Positions 1-8,883 are shown, numbered from the stretch's first letter. The stretch is 64,000 bases of DNA from Streptomyces collinus (GCF_031348265.1 NZ_CP133771.1:3658001-3722000), one strand, 5' to 3'. The notes: generated by a model from the letters alone, not told the origin. Program-made: numbers and translations.

Positions 1-514
1 CGACGTTCAGCTCGATCGCCTTGTCCTTGGCGACGAACGCCGTGGTGCCGCCCGCCAGGAAGGCGACGACCAGGGCCTGCGGGAGGAGCCGTCGCATGGG
101 GCTGTCCAGGGGCTCGGCGTAGCGCGCCCTGCGCCGGCGTGCGGATCTTCGGTGCGCGCCGGTGCGCGCCGCGGCACGCGATCCGGCGTGCGCGCCCGGG
201 CCCCGGCCCGGCTGTTCGACGGAGCCGGGCGCCGGCCCGTCGTCCGGGGCACCCTGCCGGGGCAGTCCGGGCCGGGGCGGCGCCTCGTAGGCCGGCCGGT
301 AGGTGTCCGCGTAGGCCCCGGGCGTCCCGAGTGCCCCGGGCATCCCGGGCGTCCCGCAGCCGAGCGTCCCGGCGCTGCGCAGATCGGCCGGCGGCGCGTC
401 GAAGCCGCCGCCGTACACCGGGTCGGCGTAGGCCGGGCCGTACGCCTCGTACGTCTCGTACGTCTCGTACGCCTCGTACGTCTTCTCGTGCGTCTCGTAT
501 CGGGAGTTGCTCAC
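1..514 (-). CDS. rpfB: Resuscitation-promoting factor RpfB-like protein, N-terminal part (cut by window edge)
   Basis: About 171 codons of the N-terminus are visible; the gene runs off the left edge. The GTG start at 514 opens VSNSRYETHEKTYEAY. What follows is a long Pro/Gly/Tyr-rich cytoplasmic segment with Tyr-Glu-Thr/Ala repeats, an Arg-rich stretch (RRSARRRRARY), then a membrane or signal anchor (LLPQALVVAFLAGGTTAFVA), then KDKAIELNV. That last segment resembles the start of a DUF348 domain. In Streptomyces, DUF348-G5-lytic RpfB proteins are exported peptidoglycan hydrolases used in germination and growth. The call rests on the anchor plus KxIxLxVDG-like onset and on gene order (rpf next to tatD); the catalytic domain lies outside the window. 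Confidence 0.7.
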   Translation of the reverse strand, partial: MSNSRYETHEKTYEAYETYETYEAYGPAYADPVYGGGFDAPPADLRSAGTLGCGTPGMPGALGTPGAYADTYRPAYEAPPRPGLPRQGAPDDGPAPGSVEQPGRGPGAHAGSRAAARTGAHRRSARRRRARYAEPLDSPMRRLLPQALVVAFLAGGTTAFVAKDKAIELNV

Positions 515-633
515 GCCGACACGCTCCAGGGGCCGGAGGGGGTCCAGAGGGGTCCGGATCGGGCCCCCAGAACCTAGCGGAGCGTTCGTCACTCTCCAAA
601 GCGACGCGGCTACGCACAGTCGTGTGGCCGGTG

Positions 634-1524
634 TCAGTACCCGAAGGCGCGTGCGGTGTTGGCGCCGAGCGCCGTGGCCAGCGTGTCCTCGTCGATGCCG
701 CGCACCTCGGCCATGGCCCGCACGGTGACCGGCACGAGGTACGGGGCGTTGGGCCGTCCGCGGTAGGGCGCCGGGGTGAGGAAGGGCGCGTCCGTCTCCA
801 CGAGGAGGAGCTCCAGCGGGGCCACGGCCACCGCGTCCCGCAGGTTCTGGGCGTTCTTGAAGGTGACGTTGCCGGCGAAGGACATGAAGTAGCCCGCGCT
901 CGCGCAGATCTCCGCCATCTCGGCGTTGCCGGAGTAGCAGTGGAAGACGGTCCGCTCGGGGGCGCCCTCCTCCTTCAGCACGCGCAGGACGTCGGCGTGG
1001 GCCTCGCGGTCGTGGATGACCAGGGCCTTGCCGTGGCGCTTGGCGATCTCGATGTGGGCGCGGAAGGACCGCTCCTGCGTGTCCTTGCCCTCGGGGCCGG
1101 TGCGGAAGTAGTCGAGGCCGGTCTCGCCGACGCCCTTGACCTGGGGCAACGCGGCGAGCCGGTCGATCTCGGCGAGGGCTTCGTCCAGCGCGGCCCGGCC
1201 GCCGGCTTCGCGGGCGCCCTGCCGCGACCACCCGTCGGGGTCGCCGTGCACGATCCGGGGCGCCTCGTTCGGGTGCAGGGCGACCGTGGCGTGGACGGCG
1301 TCGTGGGCCGCCGCCGTCTCGGCCGCCCACCGGGAGCCCTTGAGGTCGCAGCCGACCTGCACGACCGTCGTCACTCCGACCGACGCCGCCTTCGCCAGTG
1401 CCTCCTCGACCGTGCCGGACTGCATGTCCAGGTGGGTGTGGGAGTCGGCAACCGGGACCCGGAGGGGCTCCGGGAGGGGCGGGGCCGCGTTCTTGTCCTG
1501 GCGGCCGGAGGTGTTCGAAGGCAT
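634..1524 (-). CDS. tatD: TatD family metal-dependent deoxyribonuclease
   Basis: 296 aa, ATG start. A TIM-barrel amidohydrolase-type nuclease of the TatD/YcfH family, thought to act on DNA as a 3'-5' exonuclease during repair. The metal-binding HTH motif is at residues 29-31 (ADSHTHLD). Further family motifs are GVGETGLDYF in the middle, VIHDREAHADV, FHCYSGN and the C-terminal VETDAPFLTP. Length is normal for the family. It lies between rpfB and a zinc-ribbon gene, all on the minus strand. Placement next to rpfB is typical of actinobacteria. A strong hairpin follows the upstream gene at 1545-1584, so tatD probably has its own start signals. Confidence 0.93.
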   Translation of the reverse strand: MPSNTSGRQDKNAAPPLPEPLRVPVADSHTHLDMQSGTVEEALAKAASVGVTTVVQVGCDLKGSRWAAETAAAHDAVHATVALHPNEAPRIVHGDPDGWSRQGAREAGGRAALDEALAEIDRLAALPQVKGVGETGLDYFRTGPEGKDTQERSFRAHIEIAKRHGKALVIHDREAHADVLRVLKEEGAPERTVFHCYSGNAEMAEICASAGYFMSFAGNVTFKNAQNLRDAVAVAPLELLLVETDAPFLTPAPYRGRPNAPYLVPVTVRAMAEVRGIDEDTLATALGANTARAFGY

Positions 1525-1544
1525 GCCCCGATCCTACGAAAGGA

Positions 1545-1584
1545 GTACGCCCTCCCCGATGGAGGAGGGCCGGGGAGGGCGTAC
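1545..1584 (-). terminator. Hairpin between the zinc-ribbon gene and tatD
   Basis: Perfect 13-bp stem GTACGCCCTCCCC (1545-1557) pairing with GGGGAGGGCGTAC (1572-1584), with a 14-nt loop. It lies just past the stop of the minus-strand gene ending at 1606 and just before the tatD start, so it can end that upstream transcript. No U-tract follows, as is common for Streptomyces terminators. Confidence 0.6.
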
Positions 1585-1605
1585 CGACAAGGGAAGCCGG
1601 ACGGG

Positions 1606-2022
1606 TCAGCTCGCCTTGCGCTGGAAGGGGTGCAGCAGGTCGGACAGGTGCCAGTGGTGGTGCTCGCGCTCCTCGCCGTCGGCCCCGTCCGCTGCCGCGG
1701 GTACGTCCACGGGCCCGGCGGGCGGCGGCACGCGGGAGGGCCGGTGCGCCGCGTCGCGCGCCGACGCGACCCGCCCGGGCCGCATGATCCGCACGACGTG
1801 ACTGTCGCAGTGGTGGCACTCGGGCTTGCTCAAGGGGGAGGGCACCACCTTGCCGTCCGCGACGTAGAGGACGAACTCGTGACCCGCGGCGTCCTTATGG
1901 TGCTCTATCTCGTACGACTGCTCCCAGCCGTGCCCGCACCGCATGCAGGCGAACGAGTAGGACTCGTTGACGACTGCGCTCGCACCGGCGCGGAGCCCGG
2001 TCTGCCCTGCGATCTCACTCAT
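1606..2022 (-). CDS. Conserved hypothetical zinc-ribbon protein
   Basis: 138 aa from the ATG at 2022, preceded by a GGAG ribosome site (CAGGAGCTGGC-ATG). An open frame continues further upstream, but only this start has a good ribosome site. Two CxxC pairs are visible: CMRCG near residue 30 and CHHCD near residue 70, which should bind one zinc as a ribbon. Between them lies YEIEHHKDAAGHEFVLYVADGK-type sequence. The tail is polar and disordered, rich in Arg, Pro and Asp, with EREHHHW near the end. I do not recognise a function. It sits alone between tatD and rsmI. Confidence 0.8.
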   Translation of the reverse strand: MSEIAGQTGLRAGASAVVNESYSFACMRCGHGWEQSYEIEHHKDAAGHEFVLYVADGKVVPSPLSKPECHHCDSHVVRIMRPGRVASARDAAHRPSRVPPPAGPVDVPAAADGADGEEREHHHWHLSDLLHPFQRKAS

Positions 2023-2269
2023 GCCAGCTCCTGTTCCGCTGTGGCGTGAGGACGATTCCGTCCCCGCAACCCAGTGGACTCCTCGGCCGGACCGATGGCA
2101 GCAGACCTGTCGACTGTTGGCCCCGATTTGGGCGTCCCTTGCCGTTGCACCCCTTGCGCTTTGCCCACCCATGGGGCGCACGCTCATCCGACATGCGCCC
2201 TGCTCAGAGGGTGCTTACGCCCCCCACCCCGGGGGCGCGGGAAACCGCGTGCTCAGCCACACACAGCCC

Positions 2270-3115
2270 TCAGGGTGCGTTCTTCGCGGCGACCACGGCA
2301 TCGAAAACCATCCGCTTCGGCACCCCGGCCTCCACCGCCACCGCGGCGATCGCCTCCTTGCGCCGCTCCCCCGCTTCCTCCCGCACCCGGACCCGCCGCA
2401 CCAGCTCCTCGGGACCGACCTCCTCGGGCCCCTTCTCCGGCGCCCCCTCCACCACGACGGTGATCTCGCCGCGCACCCCCTCCGCGGCCCACGCGGCCAG
2501 CTCCCCGAGCCCGCCCCGCCGTACTTCCTCGTACGTCTTGGTCAGCTCCCGGCACACCGCGGCCCGCCGCTCGGCCCCGAAGACCTCGGCCATCGCCGCC
2601 AGCGTGTCGTCGAGCCGGTGGGGAGCCTCGAAGTAGACGAGCGTCCGCCGCTCCTCGGCGACCTCCCGCAGCCGCCCCAGCCGCTCCCCCGCCTTGCGCG
2701 GCAGGAACCCCTCGAAGCAGAACCGGTCGACCGGCAGTCCGGACAGCGCGAGCGCGGTGAGCACCGCGGACGGCCCGGGCACGGCGGTGACCCGCACGTC
2801 CCGCTCGACCGCGGCGGCGACCAGCCGGTACCCCGGGTCGGACACGGACGGCATCCCCGCGTCCGTGACGAGCAGCACCCGTGCCCCGCCGGCCAGCTCC
2901 TCGACCAGCTCCGGCGTCCGGGCGGACTCGTTGCCCTCGAAGTACGACACGACCCGCCCCTTGGGCGTGACGCCGAGTGCCTGGGTCAGACGGCGCAGCC
3001 GCCGCGTGTCCTCGGCGGCGATCACATCGGCTCCGGCCAGTTCCTCGGCGAGCCGGGGCGGGGCGTCCGCGATGTCGCCGATGGGGGTGCCTGCGAGTAC
3101 GAGGGTTCCGATCAC
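2270..3115 (-). CDS. rsmI: 16S rRNA (cytidine(1402)-2'-O)-methyltransferase RsmI
   Basis: 281 aa from a GTG start at 3115 preceded by GGGAG. RsmI uses SAM to 2'-O-methylate C1402 in the 16S decoding centre. Visible family motifs are GTPIGDIAD at the N-terminus, AEDTRRLRRL, VLLVTDAGMPSVSDPG (the tetrapyrrole-methylase SAM loop), VPGPSAVLTALALSGLP and FYFEAPHR-type VYFEAPHRL. Length is normal. It is divergent from pmt, with 111 bp between the start codons. That gap contains two near-identical copies of a CTCCCAGGGGCGG element. The convergent gap to the next minus gene (2023-2269) holds no convincing gene. Confidence 0.95.
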   Translation of the reverse strand: MIGTLVLAGTPIGDIADAPPRLAEELAGADVIAAEDTRRLRRLTQALGVTPKGRVVSYFEGNESARTPELVEELAGGARVLLVTDAGMPSVSDPGYRLVAAAVERDVRVTAVPGPSAVLTALALSGLPVDRFCFEGFLPRKAGERLGRLREVAEERRTLVYFEAPHRLDDTLAAMAEVFGAERRAAVCRELTKTYEEVRRGGLGELAAWAAEGVRGEITVVVEGAPEKGPEEVGPEELVRRVRVREEAGERRKEAIAAVAVEAGVPKRMVFDAVVAAKNAP

Positions 3116-3226
3116 GCTCCCATCCTCCCAGGGGCGGCGGACGCGGACTCCTCCCAGGGGCGGAGGATGCGGACGCATACCGGCCATGCACGGGACTCAC
3201 ACAGAACGGTTCCCTACGATGGCGCG

Positions 3227-4975
3227 GTGACCAGTACCGCGTCCTCCACGGACACCCGGCAGGGCCAGGCGCCGCTCGACCAGCGGCCGTCCTGGCAGCA
3301 GCGGCTGCGCCGCTTCGGCTACCAGGGGCAGCCCAGAAGCGACGCCCGCGACGTCCGTGACCGCCTGGTGCCGCCCTACACCGAGCCCTCCCCGCGCCTG
3401 TGGGCGGCGCTCGGCGTCCCGCCCACGCTCGCGGGCCGGCTGGTGCGCTGGTCGGGCTGGATCGGCCCGCTGCTGGTCACGCTGCTGGCGGGGGTGCTGC
3501 GGTTCTGGAACCTGGGCAGCCCCAGGGCGGTGATATTCGACGAGACGTACTACGCCAAGGACGCGTGGGCGCTGATCCACCGCGGGTTCGAGCTCAACTG
3601 GGACAAGAACGCCAACGACCTGGTCCTGTCGTCGGGCGGGCACGTCACGCTCCCGGCGGACGCCGCGTACGTCGTGCACCCGCCGGTCGGCAAGTACGTC
3701 ATCGGGCTCGGCGAGCTGATGTTCGGGTTCGACCCCTTCGGCTGGCGTTTCATGACGGCCGTGCTCGGCACGGTGTCCGTGCTGCTGCTGTGCCGGATCG
3801 GCCGCCGCCTGTTCCGCTCCACCTTCCTGGGGTGCCTGGCGGGCGCGCTGATGGCGGTGGACGGGCTGCACTTCGTGATGAGCCGCACGGCGTTGCTCGA
3901 CGGCGTGCTGATGTTCTTCGTGCTGGCCGCGTTCGGCTGTCTGCTCGTCGACCGCGACCGGGCCCGTGCGAAACTCGCCGCCGCGCTGCCGCTGGACGAG
4001 GACGGCCGGGCACGGCCCGACCGGCACACGGCGGAGACGGCCCGCCTGGGATGGCGCCCCTGGCGCTGGGCGGCGGGCCTGATGCTGGGCCTGGCCATCG
4101 GCACCAAGTGGAACGGCCTCTACATCCTGGCCGCGTTCTGTCTGATGGCGGTGTTGTGGGACGTCGGTTCGCGCCGGGTCGCCGGCGCCCGTCACCCGTA
4201 CACGGCGGTCCTCAAGCGCGACACGGGCCTCGCGTTCCTCGCCACGGTCCCGGTCGCCCTGGTCACCTACCTGCTGTCCTGGACCGGCTGGATCCTCTCC
4301 GCCACGAACGGCTCCGGCGGCTACTACCGCAACTGGGCCGCGACCAGCGGCAAGGGCGGCAGCTGGACGTTCCTGCCCGACTGGCTGCGCAGCCTGTGGC
4401 ACTACGAGCACCAGGTGTACGAGTTCCACGTCGGCCTGTCCTCGCCGCACACGTACCAGTCCAACCCGTGGAGCTGGCTCGTCCTCGGCCGCCCGGTGTC
4501 GTACTTCTACGAGTCCCCGGCCCCCGGCAAGGACGGCTGCCCCGCCGACGCCGGCGAGAAGTGCGCCCGCGAGGTCCTCGCCCTCGGCACGCCGCTGCTG
4601 TGGTGGGTCGCCTGTTTCGCGGTCCTCTACGTGCTGTGGCGCTGGTTCTTCCGCCGTGACTGGCGCGCGGGTGCCATCGCCTGCGGCATCGCGGCCGGCT
4701 ACCTGCCCTGGTTCATGTACCAGGAGCGCACGATCTTCTTCTTCTACGCCGTCGTTTTCCTGCCGTTCCTGTGCCTGGCGGTGGCGATGCTCCTGGGCGC
4801 GATCATCGGCCCACCCCGCTCCAGCGACACCCGCCGCGTCGCGGGCGCCACCGCCGCGGGCGTCCTCGTCCTGCTGATCACCTGGAACTTCATCTATTTC
4901 TGGCCCCTGTACACCGGCCAGGCCATCCCGATCGACGACTGGCGGTCGCGGATGTGGCTGGATACGTGGGTCTGA
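3227..4975 (+). CDS. pmt: Protein O-mannosyltransferase (dolichyl-phosphate-mannose-type, GT39)
   Basis: 582 aa from a GTG start at 3227; the open frame extends far upstream but the rsmI promoter region lies there. A multi-pass membrane glycosyltransferase that moves mannose from polyprenyl-phosphate-mannose to Ser/Thr of exported proteins. After a 90-residue cytoplasmic N-terminus come the membrane segments. The first external loop carries the catalytic acidic pair in VIFDETYYAKDAW, followed by HPPVGKYVIGLGE, and later a large MIR-less loop with WEYEH-like LWHYEHQVYEFH. In S. coelicolor, Pmt glycosylates PstS and other lipoproteins; its loss gives phiC31 resistance and antibiotic sensitivity. 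It is upstream of two PBP genes in the same direction. Confidence 0.93.
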   Translation: MTSTASSTDTRQGQAPLDQRPSWQQRLRRFGYQGQPRSDARDVRDRLVPPYTEPSPRLWAALGVPPTLAGRLVRWSGWIGPLLVTLLAGVLRFWNLGSPRAVIFDETYYAKDAWALIHRGFELNWDKNANDLVLSSGGHVTLPADAAYVVHPPVGKYVIGLGELMFGFDPFGWRFMTAVLGTVSVLLLCRIGRRLFRSTFLGCLAGALMAVDGLHFVMSRTALLDGVLMFFVLAAFGCLLVDRDRARAKLAAALPLDEDGRARPDRHTAETARLGWRPWRWAAGLMLGLAIGTKWNGLYILAAFCLMAVLWDVGSRRVAGARHPYTAVLKRDTGLAFLATVPVALVTYLLSWTGWILSATNGSGGYYRNWAATSGKGGSWTFLPDWLRSLWHYEHQVYEFHVGLSSPHTYQSNPWSWLVLGRPVSYFYESPAPGKDGCPADAGEKCAREVLALGTPLLWWVACFAVLYVLWRWFFRRDWRAGAIACGIAAGYLPWFMYQERTIFFFYAVVFLPFLCLAVAMLLGAIIGPPRSSDTRRVAGATAAGVLVLLITWNFIYFWPLYTGQAIPIDDWRSRMWLDTWV

Positions 4976-5053
4976 TCTACGTTCGGTCAAAAATCGAAAC
5001 TCCCGTCCCGGTAGTAACCGCTTACGCATAGAGTCCCCCCGGCATCGAGCTTC

Positions 5054-5065
5054 TGAACGCGTTCA
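5054..5065. promoter_or_regulatory. 12-bp perfect palindrome upstream of the first PBP gene
   Basis: TGAACGCGTTCA is a perfect palindrome 38 bp before the start codon at 5103, inside the 127-bp gap between pmt and the PBP gene. It could be a repressor site or chance. A TAGAGT sequence at about 5027-5032 could act as a -10 element, though I see no good -35. Confidence 0.3.
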
Positions 5066-5102
5066 AAGGGGCGCGTGGGGCTCAACGGGGAGGGGTCCAG
5101 CC

Positions 5103-6737
5103 ATGGGCAAGGGGGTCAAAGCCGCCGTCATAGGCGGGGTGTTCGCGGTGATGGTGGGCGGGGCCGGGTACGGCGCCTACAACCTCGTGAGCGCGCTCGA
5201 CGGTGACGGGGGCGGCACGGGCGGGGTGGCCGCGGAGAACAAGTCGGGGCCGCCCGACAAGGACGAGGTCGAGGAGACCACGGCCAAGTTCTTCACGGCC
5301 TGGGAGAAGGGCGCCGCCGCCACGGCGGCCTCGTACACGAACAACGACGGCGCGGCCGAGCAGCTGCTCACCGCCTTCGGCGACGACGCGCACATCACCG
5401 GCGTGAAGATCACGCCGGGCGCGGCCCGGGGCGCCACCGTGCCGTACACGGTGAAGGCGAAGGTCGCCTACGGCGGGAAGTCCAAGCCGCTGAGCTACAA
5501 GAGCGAGCTGAAGGTCGTGCGCGGGCTGACCACCGGGCGGGCACTGGTCGACTGGCAGCCGTCCGTCGTGCACCCCGGGCTGAAGAAGGAGGACACCCTC
5601 GTCACCGAGCGGTCGGCCACGCCGCCCATCGAGGCCGTGGGCCGCGACGGCTCCGAGCTGACGAAGGAGAAGTACCCCTCCCTCGAACCGGTCCTGGACA
5701 CCCTGCGCGACAAGTACGGCGACAAGGCCGGCGGCACCCCCGGCATCGAGCTGGTCATCCGGCACACCGGCGACGGTGCTCCCGACACTCCGCTGCTCAC
5801 CCTCGCCAAGGGCAAGCCGGGCAAGCTCACCACCACGATCAGCCCGGGCGCGCAGGCGGCGGCCGAGAAGGCGGTCGAGCGGTTCGCCCAGTCGTCGGTG
5901 GTGGCCGTCAAGCCCAGCACCGGCGAGGTGCTGGCCGTGGCCAACAACCGCACGGACGACTTCAACGCCGCCTTCCAGGGCGAGGCGGCACCCGGCTCCA
6001 CCATGAAGATCATCACCGCCGCGATGCTCATCGACAACGGCGTGACCTCGATGAACGGCCCGGCGCCCTGCCCGGACACCGCCGTGTGGCAGAGCCAGGC
6101 GTTCAAGAACCTGACCGGCATGAAGCCCGACGAGAGCGCGACGCTCGCCAACAGCTTCATGCGGTCCTGCAACACCGCCTTCATCAAGCTCATCGACGAG
6201 AAGCCGCTCACGGACGCCTCGCTGACCCAGGAGGCCGAGGAGCGCTTCGGGCTGGGGCAGGACAACTGGAAGACCGGCATCGCCTCCTTCGACGGCAGTG
6301 TCCCCGCCGTCGACGGCCCGGACCGGGCGGCGGGTGCGATCGGGCAGGGCCAGGTGCAGATGAGCCCGCTGAACATGGCCTCGGTGACCGCGACCGCCAT
6401 CACCGGCGCCTTCCGCCAGCCCTACCTCGTCTCGCCGGAACTGGACGGCCGGGAACTGGCCCGGGCCCGGGGCCTGCGGGCGAGCACCGCCGCCCAGCTC
6501 AAGCAGATGATGCGGCTCACGGCCACGCAGGGCACCGCCGCGCGGGCCATGGCCGGTCTTGGCGGTGACATCGGCGCCAAGACCGGTTCCGCCGAGGTCG
6601 ACGGCAATGCCAGGTCCAACAGCTGGTTCACCGGATTCCGGGGCGACATCGCGGCGGCGGCCATGACCGAGGAGGGCGGCCACGGCGGCGACGCGGCCGG
6701 GCCGATTGTCGCAGCCGTGCTACGAACAGGTGGCTGA
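5103..6737 (+). CDS. Penicillin-binding protein, MecA_N + transpeptidase domains (first of a tandem pair)
   Basis: 544 aa with an ATG start after GGGGAGG. A membrane-anchored class B-type D,D-transpeptidase that would cross-link peptidoglycan outside the membrane. The anchor is at residues 6-30 (AAVIGGVFAVMVGGAGYGAY). An NTF2-like MecA_N domain follows (about 50-170), then a dimerisation-like region, then the transpeptidase fold. All three catalytic motifs are intact: S299-TMK, S355-CN and K493-TGS. It is followed 103 bp later by a paralogue of similar layout. In S. coelicolor the equivalent pair is SCO3156-SCO3157, beside ssgE. MecA_N-type PBPs outside staphylococci are not necessarily beta-lactam resistant. 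Confidence 0.93.
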   Translation: MGKGVKAAVIGGVFAVMVGGAGYGAYNLVSALDGDGGGTGGVAAENKSGPPDKDEVEETTAKFFTAWEKGAAATAASYTNNDGAAEQLLTAFGDDAHITGVKITPGAARGATVPYTVKAKVAYGGKSKPLSYKSELKVVRGLTTGRALVDWQPSVVHPGLKKEDTLVTERSATPPIEAVGRDGSELTKEKYPSLEPVLDTLRDKYGDKAGGTPGIELVIRHTGDGAPDTPLLTLAKGKPGKLTTTISPGAQAAAEKAVERFAQSSVVAVKPSTGEVLAVANNRTDDFNAAFQGEAAPGSTMKIITAAMLIDNGVTSMNGPAPCPDTAVWQSQAFKNLTGMKPDESATLANSFMRSCNTAFIKLIDEKPLTDASLTQEAEERFGLGQDNWKTGIASFDGSVPAVDGPDRAAGAIGQGQVQMSPLNMASVTATAITGAFRQPYLVSPELDGRELARARGLRASTAAQLKQMMRLTATQGTAARAMAGLGGDIGAKTGSAEVDGNARSNSWFTGFRGDIAAAAMTEEGGHGGDAAGPIVAAVLRTGG

Positions 6738-6840
6738 TCTCACCTCCGCGGCACGGGACTCTAGGGTGGTGGCCGTCGTTGGGACATGGGACAGCTGAGG
6801 GCGACGGGGACCCTGGGGAATCTCGGAGGAACGGACAGCA

Positions 6841-8508
6841 GTGGGCAACAGAAGGCGCGTCGCCGAGCGACGGAAGACCAGACCTGCCGTGATCGGCGGG
6901 ATGATCGCCGTGGTCGTCGTGGGCGCCGGGGCCGGTGCCTACGCGCTGTACGGCGGTGGCGCCGCCGCCGACGACGGGACGCGGGCCTCGGACCAGAAGG
7001 CCAAGGTGAAGACGGGCCCGCTGTCCCCGGCCGAGGTCAACACCACCGCCCGCGCCTTCCTCACCGCCTGGCAGTCCCAGAAGGCCGACCGGGCCGCCGC
7101 GGCCACCGACGACACCTCCGCGGCCCGGTCGCTGCTCACCGGCTACACCAAGGACGCCCACATCAAGGACGTCACCCTCACCCCGGGCAAGCCCACCGGC
7201 GACAAGGTGCCGTTCTCCGTCAAGGGCACGGTGTCCTACAAGGGCACCGACAAGCCTCTGGCGTACGACAGCGCCCTGACCGTCGTGCGCCGCACCTCCG
7301 ACGGAAAGCCGCTGGTCGACTGGCACGCGGCGGTCGTCCACCCGGATCTGCGGGACGGCGACACCCTGGTCACCGGCGCGGCGGGCACGCCCCCGGTCAA
7401 GGCGCTCGACCGGGACGGCGGTGAACTGACCACCAAGAAGTACGCCTCGATCGGCCCGATCCTGGACGGCCTGCGCGAGAAGTACGGCAAGGAGGCCGGC
7501 GGCAAGGCCGGCATCGAACTGCGGGTGGTGCGCGGGAAGTCCGCCGAGGCGAAGGACCTCTCCGACAAGACCCTGCTGGAGCTGAGCGAGGGCACGCCCG
7601 GCACGGTGAAGACCACGCTGGACCCGGCCCTCCAGGAGGCCGCCGAGAAGCAGGTCGCCAAGAAGGCCAAGTCGTCCGTGGTCCTGCTGCGGGTGTCGAC
7701 CGGCGAGATCCTGGCCGCCGCCAACGCCTCCCCCGGCTTCAACACCGCCTTCCAGGGCTCTCTGGCCCCCGGCTCCACGATGAAGGTCATCACCTCGTCG
7801 CTGCTGATCGAGAAGGGCCTGGCCTCGGCGGACAAGAAGCACCCGTGCCCGAAGTACTTCACGTACGGCCACTGGAAGTTCCAGAACGACGACAAGTTCC
7901 AGATCAAGAACGGCACGTTCAAGGCGAGCTTCGCCCGCTCCTGCAACACGGCCTTCATCAGCCAGGCCCCGAAGCTGAAGAACGACGACCTGACCAAGGA
8001 GGCCCAGCAGGTCTTCGGCCTGGGGCTGAACAACTGGGCGATCGGGGTGCCGTCCTTCGACGGGGCGGTGCCGGTGCAGTCGGCGGCCCAGATGGGTGCC
8101 TCGCTGATCGGGCAGGGCGGCGTTCGCATGAACCCGCTGAACATGGCGTCGGTGTCGGCGACGGTCAAGGCCGGCACCTTCCACCAGCCGTACCTGGTCT
8201 CCCCGGACGTGGACGGGCGCAAGCTGGCGAAGGCCGCGCGCACGATGCCGGCGAGCGCCCTGTCCCAGCTGCGTGAGCTGATGGCGTACACCGCCGCGTA
8301 CGGCACGGCCGCGGAGGCGATGTCCGGGGTCGGCGGGGATGTCGGTGCGAAGACCGGGTCCGCCGAGGTCGACGGGCAGAAGAAGCCGAACGGCTGGTTC
8401 ACGGCCTACCGGGGCGACCTGGCCGCCGCGGGCGTGGTCCAGCAGGGCGGGCACGGCGGTTCGACGGCCGGTCCGATCGTGGCGGCCCTGCTGAAGGCGG
8501 GCGGCTGA
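6841..8508 (+). CDS. Penicillin-binding protein, MecA_N + transpeptidase domains (second of a tandem pair)
   Basis: 555 aa with a GTG start after CGGAGGAACGG. Same architecture as the preceding gene: Arg-rich cytoplasmic tip, membrane anchor (about residues 18-40), NTF2-like MecA_N domain, transpeptidase domain. Motifs are intact: S312-TMK, S367-CN, K504-TGS. The two proteins align over their whole length (shared blocks include APGSTMK, NTAFQG, LNMASV, QPYLVSP and GAKTGSAEVDG), so they arose by tandem duplication. The stop lies 9 bp from the end of convergent ssgE. Confidence 0.93.
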   Translation: MGNRRRVAERRKTRPAVIGGMIAVVVVGAGAGAYALYGGGAAADDGTRASDQKAKVKTGPLSPAEVNTTARAFLTAWQSQKADRAAAATDDTSAARSLLTGYTKDAHIKDVTLTPGKPTGDKVPFSVKGTVSYKGTDKPLAYDSALTVVRRTSDGKPLVDWHAAVVHPDLRDGDTLVTGAAGTPPVKALDRDGGELTTKKYASIGPILDGLREKYGKEAGGKAGIELRVVRGKSAEAKDLSDKTLLELSEGTPGTVKTTLDPALQEAAEKQVAKKAKSSVVLLRVSTGEILAAANASPGFNTAFQGSLAPGSTMKVITSSLLIEKGLASADKKHPCPKYFTYGHWKFQNDDKFQIKNGTFKASFARSCNTAFISQAPKLKNDDLTKEAQQVFGLGLNNWAIGVPSFDGAVPVQSAAQMGASLIGQGGVRMNPLNMASVSATVKAGTFHQPYLVSPDVDGRKLAKAARTMPASALSQLRELMAYTAAYGTAAEAMSGVGGDVGAKTGSAEVDGQKKPNGWFTAYRGDLAAAGVVQQGGHGGSTAGPIVAALLKAGG

Positions 8509-8517
8509 GCGCGGGGC

Positions 8518-8883
8518 TCAATGAGTGACGGGTTCCGCGGCGGCCATATACGTCCGCCGCAGGAACCGCAGCAGCGCCTGCTGCTCGAACTGCACCACCG
8601 ACACCCCATGCGCGGAGTGGAACTCCACCACGACCTGCACCCGGCCGCACGGCCACACCCGCACCTCGCCGCTCCCGACGGGGGCCCGCAGCCCTTCCTC
8701 CAGCAGCTCGCGGCTGAACACCCACTCGCCTCCCCCGGCTCCCGGCAGCACCATGCGCACCTTCCGGGGATCGTGGTCGGGGTCGTACCGCAGGGTGACC
8801 GGAACCGCCTCCAGCTCGTCGACGAGCGGCACGGCCGCGTCCGAGACGATGTGGGCTCGCGCGTACTGCTCGACTACGGACAT
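8518..8883 (-). CDS. ssgE: SsgA-like sporulation protein SsgE
   Basis: 121 aa, ATG start, GAAGGGG ribosome site. Member of the SsgA-like protein (SALP) family, found only in morphologically complex actinomycetes, which guide cell-wall enzymes at septa and spores. The fold-defining stretch VPVTLRYDPDHDPRKVRM matches the family. VWPCG, EFHSAHG and a C-terminal FLRRTY follow. Position after two PBP genes corresponds to S. coelicolor SCO3158 (ssgE), reported to affect timing of autolytic spore separation. It is convergent with the PBP pair, 9 bp apart. Confidence 0.9.
   Translation of the reverse strand: MSVVEQYARAHIVSDAAVPLVDELEAVPVTLRYDPDHDPRKVRMVLPGAGGGEWVFSRELLEEGLRAPVGSGEVRVWPCGRVQVVVEFHSAHGVSVVQFEQQALLRFLRRTYMAAAEPVTH

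Noticed and set aside
139..2049. Very long open frames opposite or out of frame with known genes (for example 139-2049 plus, 17107-19434 plus, 20758-23520 minus, 35805-38717 plus)
   Set aside because: They are shadows caused by GC-rich third positions: low-complexity Arg/Pro/Gly/Ala proteins with no start signals, lying exactly over well-supported genes.
5103..8508. Recent beta-lactam resistance gene acquisition (mecA-like)
   Set aside because: MecA_N domains are normal in Streptomyces PBPs; codon use matches neighbours and the pair is at its usual locus.
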